DNA of 7,461 nucleotides from NCBI GenBank assembly GCA_903905685.1, contig CAIVHI010000470.1:1-7461 (forward strand), in the 5' to 3' direction. Under the pieces are notes generated by a model. It did no database searches. It had not been told where the DNA came from and worked only from the letters and a program-made list of their open reading frames with translations. Source of the DNA: an uncultured Bacteroidota bacterium. Its GTDB lineage: Bacteria > Bacteroidota > Bacteroidia > Chitinophagales > Chitinophagaceae. Position numbers and translations under genes: made by a program. Positions within the stretch are counted from its first letter, which is position 1. Each line of letters opens with the position of its first letter. Of the stretch, positions 1-5,133 are shown piece after piece.

Positions 1-171
1 GAGGCTGATAATATCGAGTTTGGCAGGCATAGCTACGGTAATTCGGTGGCCTTGGGCAAGAATCTGTCAAAAATTGAAGAACTCTCCCCGATCCTTGCCA
101 GACTCACGGAGAAGATGTGTAGCAGGCTAAGAGCACATGGTTATACTGCCAGTGGTGTTCACCTTGCTCTT
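1..171 (+). pseudogene. Y-family DNA polymerase (DinB/UmuC-like) fragment, little-finger region
   Basis: Frame 1 is open from the first base and reads through residues such as IEFGRHSYGNSVAL, EELSPILARLTEKM and RLRAHGYTASGVHLAL. This pattern (basic-S-x-GNS/GHS-x-x-L, then an E/L-rich helix ending in RLR-x-HGY-x-A-x-GVHL) is that of the C-terminal little-finger domain of Y-family translesion polymerases (impB/mucB/samB family), which grips template DNA. Homology ends near position 171. The frame stays open to 321, but beyond 171 it is only the antisense of rpsD. The catalytic palm would lie left of the window and the true C-terminus is missing. The wording resembles divergent Y-family proteins more than the usual Bacteroidetes DinB, which hints at another source genome; that is inference. 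Family assignment is fairly sure from the pattern but was not searched. Confidence 0.68.
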
Positions 172-603
172 GGGTTTCAATTCGATTACATCGCCGGAGC
201 GAAGCGTGTAGGAAGGGATGTTCACAACACTGCCATTCACCATAATGTGCTTGTGCGATACCAACTGGCGTGCTGCCGGGCGGGTAGGGGCCAAGCCCAA
301 ACGGTAAACGGGATTGTCTAAACGTGCTTCCAACAGTTTGATCAAGTTCTCACCGGTTGCACCTTTCAAACGTGCAGCTTCAACATATGTGTTGGCAAAC
401 TGACGTTCCAAAAGACCGTAGGTGTACTTGGCTTTCTGTTTTTCTTTAAGCTGCACGGCATATTCGCTCGCTGCCTTGCGCTTCTTCGTCGGTCCGTGTT
501 GGCCCGGCGGGTGACTGTTTTTTTGCAGGCTCTTGCCTGATCCTAGGATGGGCTCGCCGAATATGCGGCAAATCCTGTTTTTTGGTCCTGTGTAACGTGC
601 CAT
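127..603 (-). CDS. rpsD: 30S ribosomal protein S4, C-terminally truncated at a junction
   Basis: S4 is a primary 16S rRNA-binding protein that nucleates 30S assembly and is a translational autoregulator in several bacteria. The start MARYTGPKNR, the HPPGQHG motif (31-37), the KEKQKAKYTYG stretch (53-63) and the S4 RNA-binding domain from about residue 93 (ARLDNPVYRLG, RQLVSHKHIMVNG) identify it. Family members have about 200 residues; this reading has 158. Recognisable S4 sequence stops at K147 (about position 163), followed by 11 unrelated residues and a stop. The usual C-terminal block of ~50 residues (with a W-L/E-W-D segment and a final ELYS-like end) is not present in any frame down to position 1. 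The gene should be followed by rpoA, but an opposite-strand polymerase fragment is there instead. It is either broken by recombination or, more likely, joined wrongly in assembly, since S4 is essential. Confidence 0.93.
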   Translation of the reverse strand: MARYTGPKNRICRIFGEPILGSGKSLQKNSHPPGQHGPTKKRKAASEYAVQLKEKQKAKYTYGLLERQFANTYVEAARLKGATGENLIKLLEARLDNPVYRLGLAPTRPAARQLVSHKHIMVNGSVVNIPSYTLRSGDVIELKPKSKVNTTGSITMCS

Positions 604-618
604 ATCGATTTTTGTTTG

Positions 619-663
619 GCCGGTGCGTCTCCTGAAAAATCGTAAAATCCGATCCGTACCGGC
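619..663 (-). promoter_or_regulatory. Stem-loop in the rpsK-rpsD gap, candidate S4 leader
   Basis: In the transcript sense, GCCGGTACG (663 to 655) pairs with CGCACCGGC (627 to 619): six pairs, one A-C mismatch, then two more pairs. Inside it, ATCG (653-650) pairs with CGAT (642-639) around a 7-base loop, leaving a single-stranded TTTTTCAGGAGA segment. The element ends 15 bases before the rpsD start codon. S4 is known to control its own synthesis through mRNA structures in enteric bacteria and Bacillus, so a feedback site here is plausible. The structure is seen; the role is inferred. It could be a chance hairpin or an RNA-processing site. Confidence 0.4.
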
Positions 664-697
664 AATGGTTGTTATAAAAAAAGAAAAAATACTGATG

Positions 698-1105
698 TTA
701 TACCCTACGTTTCTTGGGTGGACGGCAGCCGTTGTGTGGCAACGGGGTAACGTCTTTAATGGAAGTCACTTCGATTCCAACAGCCGCAAGCGCCCTGATG
801 GCTCCCTCACGACCCGAACCCGGACCTTTCACAAACACATCGGCCTTTTTCATGCCGGCGTCTGCTGCAACTTTCGCGCAATCCTGAGACGCGGTCTGTG
901 CCGCATAGGGGGTGTTCTTCTTAGAACCGCGGAAACCCATTTTCCCGGCCGATGACCAAGAAATGACTTGTCCGGCACGGTTCGTCATGCTGATGATGAT
1001 GTTGTTGAAGGTGGCGTTCACGTGAACTTCTCCGTGTACGTCTACCTTTACGATGCGTTTTTTCGCAACGGTTTTTGCAGATGCCTGCTGGTTTGCTTTT
1101 GCCAT
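698..1105 (-). CDS. rpsK: 30S ribosomal protein S11
   Basis: S11 binds 16S rRNA on the 30S platform and helps form the mRNA exit region with S7 and S18. The 135-residue product carries the family core: VDVHGEVHVNATFNNIIIS (21-39), the GQVISWSSAGKMGFRGSKK stretch (45-63), TPYAAQ (65-70), VKGPGSGREGAIRAL (92-106) and the basic end PHNGCRPPKKRRV. Length is close to the usual ~129, with an extended Gln/Lys-rich N-terminus. The frame stays open for ten codons upstream, but the start at 1105 (MAKANQQ) gives the standard N-terminus and is preferred. It follows rpsM after a 106-base gap and precedes rpsD by 94 bases, the alpha-operon order. No separate promoter is evident. Confidence 0.97.
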   Translation of the reverse strand: MAKANQQASAKTVAKKRIVKVDVHGEVHVNATFNNIIISMTNRAGQVISWSSAGKMGFRGSKKNTPYAAQTASQDCAKVAADAGMKKADVFVKGPGSGREGAIRALAAVGIEVTSIKDVTPLPHNGCRPPKKRRV

Positions 1106-1211
1106 TTTGTAAATAAGGTATGCTGTAATGAACAATCAAGCGGCTATTAGGCCGCCGTAAGTCCTTTCTCCCCGAAGCACCCAATGCCCGGATCCGACAA
1201 GGACATACATT

Positions 1212-1592
1212 TTATTTCTTGGGTGCTTTTTTCTTACCTGCAACTGTCTTACGCTTACCTTTACGGGTACGGCTATTGGTACGTGTGCGTTGGCCGCGAA
1301 GGGGAAGTCCTTTACGGTGACGCAGGCCGCGATAACATGCAATATCCATCAGGCGCTTGATGCTCATTTGCACTTCGGAACGCAACTGGCCTTCAACTTT
1401 GAATTCGGAGTTGATGATATTACGTATCGCAGTCTGCTCGTCATCATTCCAATCCAAGGCTTTCTTGTCGTAACTGATGCCTGCTTTGTCCAAAATGTAT
1501 TGTGCAGTGTTGCGACCAATACCGTAAATGTAGGTGAGTGCAATCTCACCACGTTTGTTCTTAGGTAAATCTATACCGGCTATACGGGCCAT
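1212..1592 (-). CDS. rpsM: 30S ribosomal protein S13
   Basis: S13 sits in the head of the 30S subunit and contacts the 50S subunit and P-site tRNA. The 126-residue product begins MARIAGIDLP, has the helix-hairpin-helix-like segment YIYGIGRNTAQ (21-31) and the diagnostic RHRKGLPLRGQRT (91-103), and ends in a long Lys/Arg-rich tail (TRKGKRKTVAGKKKAPKK) that threads toward tRNA. Length is normal for the family. An upstream extension of 13 codons is open, but it would be read from the terminator-like hairpin and T10 tract, so the ATG at 1592 is chosen. That ATG lies one base after the T10 tract and has no Shine-Dalgarno site, which is common in Bacteroidetes. Confidence 0.97.
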   Translation of the reverse strand: MARIAGIDLPKNKRGEIALTYIYGIGRNTAQYILDKAGISYDKKALDWNDDEQTAIRNIINSEFKVEGQLRSEVQMSIKRLMDIACYRGLRHRKGLPLRGQRTRTNSRTRKGKRKTVAGKKKAPKK

Positions 1593-1593
1593 G

Positions 1594-1637
1594 AAAAAAA
1601 AAATTTTTACTCCGATGACGGAACCCGTCATCGGAGT
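1594..1637 (-). terminator. Perfect 13-bp hairpin with A5T10 tract just before rpsM
   Basis: In the transcript sense, ACTCCGATGACGG (1637-1625) and CCGTCATCGGAGT (1621-1609) pair without mismatch around the 3-base loop GTT, followed by AAAAA and then ten T residues (1603-1594). The rpsM start codon begins two bases after the tract. The shape is that of an intrinsic terminator, though the five A residues between stem and T-tract are atypical. Lying inside an otherwise conserved ribosomal operon, it may be an attenuator, a partial terminator that tunes rpsM and downstream genes, or a protein-binding or processing site. Structure is certain from sequence; function is inference. Confidence 0.6.
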
Positions 1638-1645
1638 CGTTTATG

Positions 1646-1726
1646 TTATTTGATATCTTGCTGTTGGTTCTGCACAAAGTTGATGTTGTCAGTAAGTCGC
1701 GATTCCCCGTCAGGTTTCACGATCAC
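1646..1726 (-). other. Short open frame (26 codons) after rpmJ, in frame with it
   Basis: Directly after the rpmJ TAA, the same frame runs GTA GTG ATC GTG and stays open for 28 codons to a TAA at 1646. Starting at the GTG at 1726 it would encode a 26-residue hydrophilic peptide (PDGESRLTDNINFVQ in its middle, NQQQDIK at its end). It ends 9 bases before the hairpin that precedes rpsM, the layout of a leader peptide upstream of an attenuator. I recognise no family. There is no clear ribosome-binding site, and a frame this short is often open by chance. Readthrough of the rpmJ stop is a formal alternative. Confidence 0.2.
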
Positions 1727-1729
1727 TAC

Positions 1730-1846
1730 TTATCCCTGCCTTTGTTTGAAACGCGGGTTCTTTTTGTTTATGATGTACAGCTTGCCTTTTCTGCGTACGA
1801 TTTTGCAGTCGGCACTGCGCTTTTTTATTGATGCTCTAACTCTCAT
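1730..1846 (-). CDS. rpmJ: 50S ribosomal protein L36
   Basis: This is a 38-residue protein: MRVRASIKKRSADCKIVRRK, then GKLYIINKKNPRFKQRQG and a TAA stop. The sequence matches the Bacteroidetes form of L36, a small basic protein of the large subunit that stabilises 23S rRNA folding near the L6 region. Only one cysteine (C14) is visible where zinc-binding L36 forms have three Cys and one His, so this is the zinc-free (C-minus) type, as is usual in the phylum. It lies 58 bases after infA and 137 bases before rpsM. The start at 1846 gives the standard N-terminus. Confidence 0.95.
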   Translation of the reverse strand: MRVRASIKKRSADCKIVRRKGKLYIINKKNPRFKQRQG

Positions 1847-1904
1847 AACGTATGTTGGTATTTATTTTCGTTAACGTTTGAACCCGATTCTTTGGGTCGG
1901 TTCC

Positions 1905-2123
1905 CTATTTATAACGGTATATTATCCTTCCGCGACTGAGGTCGTACGGACTCATTTCCACGCCGACTTTATCGCCGGGAAGGATGCGGATGTAGTGCAT
2001 ACGCATCTTACCGGAAATCGTGGCGAGTATTTCGTGTCCGTTCTCCAAACGCACCCGGAACATTGCATTGGACAACGCTTCTATAATCGTTCCGTCTTGT
2101 TTGATTAGTGACTGCTTAGCCAT
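1905..2123 (-). CDS. infA: Translation initiation factor IF-1
   Basis: IF-1 binds the ribosomal A site during initiation and cooperates with IF-2 and IF-3. The 72-residue product has the family length and a single S1-like OB fold: MAKQSLIKQDGTIIEALSNA at the start, FRVRLENGHEILATISGKMR in the middle (22-41), and the HYIRILPGDKVGVEMSPYDL segment leading to the end GRIIYRYK. It is the first ribosomal-cluster gene here, whereas in many relatives secY and map precede it. A promoter-like element lies just upstream, so it probably heads the transcription unit that continues into rpmJ, rpsM, rpsK and rpsD. Confidence 0.97.
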   Translation of the reverse strand: MAKQSLIKQDGTIIEALSNAMFRVRLENGHEILATISGKMRMHYIRILPGDKVGVEMSPYDLSRGRIIYRYK

Positions 2124-2137
2124 ATTTTAAAGGACTG

Positions 2138-2171
2138 CAAAGGTATGGAAATATTGTCGAGATAAAATAAA
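2138..2171 (-). promoter_or_regulatory. Bacteroidetes-type promoter candidate for the infA cluster
   Basis: The minus strand reads TACCTTTG at 2145-2138, an exact match to the Bacteroidetes -7 consensus TAnnTTTG recognised by the primary sigma factor. Upstream is a T-rich stretch (CTTTATTTTATC, around 2172-2161) in the -33 region, without a clean TTTG. Transcription would begin only a few bases before the infA ATG at 2123, giving a very short leader. The -7 match is seen; use as a promoter is inferred. Confidence 0.5.
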
Positions 2172-2250
2172 GTTTTTTTCGGAAAATTCAACTTTCCTCA
2201 AAAAAATCTTTCTATGCTCCATAAAATTCCGTTTCTGCTCTTTAAAGGCC

Positions 2251-3375
2251 CTACGGCATACATTTCTCAATGCTGGCCCATAGCCTCCCGGCCGATTGTT
2301 CCCAAGAGAATTTTTCCCGCTGTGTCCTCGCATTGGCTACCAAACGCGCACGCAAAGCTTCGTCCTTATATAATAGGTGCATTTTGTTGGCAATGTCGTC
2401 GGGGTCGGTTGGGTCTACCTCCAGCGATGCTGCTCCGCCAACTTCGGGCATAGACGAGGTCTTGCTGATGATGGACGGTACGTCGCACTGCATGGCCTCC
2501 AATATGGGTATGCCGAAGCCCTCAAAAAGTGAGGCATATACCAAGGCATAAGCACTCCCCATGATTGCAGATAAGTCGTCTACATTGCGGTAGCCCACCC
2601 AATTAACGTCTTCCTTAAAGGGCATGTCTTTTTTCAGTTGCTCCACTTCATCATATTTCCAAGCCGGTCGCCCCACTATTACGAGCTTCATGTTGGTCTT
2701 CTGGCGTTTTTTGAAGATAACGAAAGCCTGAAGAAGGTTTACGATGTTTTTTCGGGGATGTATGGCGCCCGCAAAAACGAAATACTCGCAGCCATCCGTA
2801 AACCTATCTTTCACGGCTTTTCGTTCCTCAAAACTCAATGGCTTATACTCGTCGTGGGCTCCATTGTATACTACATCTATTTTAGCCGGCTCAATTCCGA
2901 ACCGTTTGCAAATGTCTTGTTTCGAATATTCCGATACCGTAGCAATCCGGGTGGCCTTTTGGGCAAAAAGTGGGGTATAATGCCGCCAGTACCACCGCTG
3001 GCTCGCTACAAAATGCTCTGGATAATGTTCCACCGCCAAGTCGTGGATGACCAAGCACGTAGGCACTTTGGTGGCCAACGACAAAAAACTGTCGGTAGAC
3101 ACGAACAAATCTATTTTATGTTTTTTGAGCATGAAGGGTATGCTCCACTCAAACCACAGGTAGAACAGCACGGGGTGCCGAGCCTGCGGGTGAACTACTA
3201 CAGGGGTCACATTGTCTGCAAAGACAAACTGCGGATCGTAGTCGCGGTCAAAGAAGAAAAAAAATTCGTGTTCGGGGTGATCCCTCACAATCCTCCTGAT
3301 GGTTTGGTAAGTGAACCAACCGATTCCTTCCAATTTTCCCTTCAGCAGCAATCGTGTATTTACAGCAATCCGCAT
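2251..3375 (-). CDS. GT-B glycosyltransferase, family 4 type
   Basis: This is a predicted cytoplasmic or membrane-associated retaining glycosyltransferase that transfers a sugar from a nucleotide-sugar donor to a lipid-linked or saccharide acceptor. It has 374 residues, normal for the family. The N-terminal Rossmann half begins MRIAVNTRLL with the glycine loop EGIGWFT (16-22) and HDLAVEHYPEHF (111-122). The C-terminal half has the family-4 hallmark FAGAIHPRKN (201-210), LVIVGRPAWK (232-241) and the donor-binding E-x7-E motif EGFGIPILE (E285 and E293). The ATG at 3375 is preferred over a TTG at 3390 because it gives the typical N-terminus and has AAGG a few bases upstream. It is divergent from the flippase gene, suggesting a shared role in surface polysaccharide or LPS synthesis. 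The specific sugar cannot be told from sequence. Confidence 0.92.
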   Translation of the reverse strand: MRIAVNTRLLLKGKLEGIGWFTYQTIRRIVRDHPEHEFFFFFDRDYDPQFVFADNVTPVVVHPQARHPVLFYLWFEWSIPFMLKKHKIDLFVSTDSFLSLATKVPTCLVIHDLAVEHYPEHFVASQRWYWRHYTPLFAQKATRIATVSEYSKQDICKRFGIEPAKIDVVYNGAHDEYKPLSFEERKAVKDRFTDGCEYFVFAGAIHPRKNIVNLLQAFVIFKKRQKTNMKLVIVGRPAWKYDEVEQLKKDMPFKEDVNWVGYRNVDDLSAIMGSAYALVYASLFEGFGIPILEAMQCDVPSIISKTSSMPEVGGAASLEVDPTDPDDIANKMHLLYKDEALRARLVANARTQREKFSWEQSAGRLWASIEKCMP

Positions 3376-3431
3376 ACCTTGTCGCAGCAAAAATATACTT
3401 TTACTGCTTTTTGTGGAGTAAATCCCTGTTG
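3376..3431. promoter_or_regulatory. Divergent promoter region between glycosyltransferase and flippase
   Basis: This 56-base AT-rich gap must hold the starts for both neighbours unless either is read from further away. On the minus strand TATTTTTG (3395-3388) fits the Bacteroidetes -7 consensus TAnnTTTG, 12 bases before the transferase ATG. On the plus strand TACTTTTA (3396-3403) matches it at seven of eight positions, 28 bases before the flippase ATG. I see no convincing -33 TTTG for either, so these are weak calls. Confidence 0.35.
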
Positions 3432-4907
3432 ATGCGGCGTTTTTTTATTAAAAACATATTGTTTGTCATTGCTGCGAATGTCATAGTTAAGCCCATTTGG
3501 GTATTTATGATAGACAGGAATGTACAAAATACCGTTGCCGCAGGTGACTACGGCACCTATCAGGCCCTTATGAGCTTGAGCATCATTTTTCAAACCGTTC
3601 TCGATTTCGGTATCACCAACTACAATAGCCGCACCATCTCCATGAACCCGGAGCGGTTGCCAACTTTATTCCCGGCCATGCTCTCTGCCCGGTTGGTGTT
3701 GATGGTGGTTTACATGGTGCTTGCGTTTGGAGGTGGTTGGCTGTGGGGTTACCGTGGTTGGGAACTTTCGTTGTTGGTTGGTGTCCTTCTGGTGCAATCG
3801 TTGAATGCCCTTGTGGCGTTCATCAGAAGCAATGTAAGTGCGTTGCACCGTTTCAAGACCGATGGCGTCCTCTCTATCGTGGACCGCTTACTGATGATAG
3901 TGATCTGCGGGGTACTACTTTTGAATCGGAGCTATTTTGGTACGTTTAAAATAGAATGGTTCGTTGTAGCGCAGATTTTTTGCTATCTCACCGCGGCCGT
4001 GGCGGGCTATATCATCTTAAGGCGCATTGGCAAGGTCAAATTACAGTTTTCCTTCAGCGTTGGCGAGATACTTGGCGTTATGCGCAAGAGCCTTCCATAT
4101 GCATTGCTCATTTTCCAAATGTCCATATATAACCGTGCCGATGCCGTTATGATTGAGCGGCTGCGGCTGGATGGCAAAGTGCAGGCAGATATGTGGGCGG
4201 CCGCATTTCGCCTCTTAGAGGTGTCCAACATGTTCGGCCTCATGTTTGCAACCATGTTGCTGCCGCTTTTCGGTCGCATGCTTTCGCAAGGCGACGATGT
4301 GGGGAGCATTGTGAGGTTGTGTGTGAATATGATGTTGCCCATGTCGGTGGTTGTCGGGGTTGGGTGCTGGGTTTCGCGAAACGAAGTGATGCACATGCTC
4401 TATAAGGCATGTACTGCCGATGCGGCATTGGGTATACAGTACGGTTATGTTTTTGCAATACTCATGGCCTCCTTCCCGGCTTGGTGCATGATGTATGTTT
4501 ATTCTACACTCCTCACGGCAAATGGCAGCTTGGCGCGGCTAAACGTCATTGCATTTCTCGGTGTGGTCGTCAATCTATCGTTGAATGCCTGGCTCATTCC
4601 ACGCTTCGGTGCCATTGGCGGAGCAGTTACTTCGTGTTTCACCCAATCTTTGTTGGCACTTATCTATATTGTTATGGCCTGGAAAACCGTCGGCCTCAAA
4701 ACGGCTTGGGGCCATGTGGCTGCGCACCTCGTTTTTGGTGCGTTATGCGTCATGGCAGCGACCGGTATCTCTCGGTGGTTGCCGGGTGCATGGCAACTCC
4801 ATTTTGCGCTATTGTTCGCCCTTGGTCTTGCCATGATGTTTGTCTTTAAGTTTCTCTCGGTTGGTGAAATTGGGAGGTTGGTTAAAATGAAAGCGGAAAA
4901 ATCCTGA
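3432..4907 (+). CDS. Wzx-like polysaccharide flippase (MOP superfamily membrane protein)
   Basis: This is a predicted inner-membrane transporter that flips lipid-linked oligosaccharide from the cytoplasmic to the periplasmic face during O-antigen, capsule or exopolysaccharide assembly. It has 491 residues and about 14 hydrophobic segments, roughly at 8-26, 44-62, 84-106, 110-130, 148-165, 175-196, 220-236, 262-282, 295-315, 336-360, 370-390, 395-418, 428-447 and 455-474. The N-terminus (ANVIVKPIWVFMIDR, then GDYGTYQALMSLS and a short LDFGITNYNSR loop) and the later WLIPRFGAIGGAVTS motif (387-401) are typical of the oligosaccharide flippase branch. The frame is open 26 codons further upstream, but that would overlap the transferase gene, so the ATG at 3432 is chosen. 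The substrate is unknown. Confidence 0.9.
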   Translation: MRRFFIKNILFVIAANVIVKPIWVFMIDRNVQNTVAAGDYGTYQALMSLSIIFQTVLDFGITNYNSRTISMNPERLPTLFPAMLSARLVLMVVYMVLAFGGGWLWGYRGWELSLLVGVLLVQSLNALVAFIRSNVSALHRFKTDGVLSIVDRLLMIVICGVLLLNRSYFGTFKIEWFVVAQIFCYLTAAVAGYIILRRIGKVKLQFSFSVGEILGVMRKSLPYALLIFQMSIYNRADAVMIERLRLDGKVQADMWAAAFRLLEVSNMFGLMFATMLLPLFGRMLSQGDDVGSIVRLCVNMMLPMSVVVGVGCWVSRNEVMHMLYKACTADAALGIQYGYVFAILMASFPAWCMMYVYSTLLTANGSLARLNVIAFLGVVVNLSLNAWLIPRFGAIGGAVTSCFTQSLLALIYIVMAWKTVGLKTAWGHVAAHLVFGALCVMAATGISRWLPGAWQLHFALLFALGLAMMFVFKFLSVGEIGRLVKMKAEKS

Positions 4908-4926
4908 CACTCCTATACACTCCTAT
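4907..4926. repeat. Two tandem copies of a 10-base unit
   Basis: ACACTCCTAT occurs twice back to back, beginning at the last base of the flippase stop codon. The second copy leads into CCTAT (4922-4926), which can pair with ATAGG (4935-4939). That stem is too short and lacks a T-tract, so it is not a convincing terminator. The function, if any, is unknown. Confidence 0.4.
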
Positions 4927-4993
4927 AGAAATCCATAGGTTGGGCCTTTTATGGGTCGTTAGAGCCGTACTTATTCACCATTTGTCGAATTAT

Positions 4994-5080
4994 CCCCGAA
5001 AAAGGTGGCGATTCTTTGTTAATTCGCAATGTTGTAATAAATTCACCCCAAATTACCGGTGCCTTGCCTTTTCGGGGCAA
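4994..5080. repeat. Inverted repeat upstream of the SusC-like gene
   Basis: CCCCGAAAAAGG (4994-5005) and CCTTTTCGGGG (5067-5077) are inverted copies differing by one A, 61 bases apart. The right copy also lies in a local hairpin, TTGCC (5064-5068) pairing with GGCAA (5076-5080) around a 7-base loop. Together they occupy the centre of the 226-base gap between the flippase and the receptor gene. This could be an operator or an mRNA leader fold that can switch between a local hairpin and a long-range stem. I see no clear TAnnTTTG promoter in this gap. Confidence 0.35.
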
Positions 5081-5133
5081 AGTGTCCTATTGTTTCAACC
5101 AAGTTAGTGCTTCATAAAAGTAAACAGTATAGT

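Noticed and set aside
1140..1155. GCGGC/GCCGC hairpin in the rpsM-rpsK gap
   Set aside because: Only five base pairs with a 6-base loop and no T-tract; too weak to call as a terminator or regulatory site.
2127..2222. 31-codon minus-strand frame ending just before infA
   Set aside because: It spans the AT-rich promoter region, including the TACCTTTG box. It is unlikely to be transcribed from its own start and has no recognisable product.
2638..3432. Plus-strand open frame of 264 codons
   Set aside because: It lies entirely antisense to the well-supported glycosyltransferase and its divergent gap, and its translation shows no recognisable domain.
4007..4849. Open frames overlapping the flippase in other frames and strands
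   Set aside because: They fall within the continuous membrane-protein frame and show no family features.
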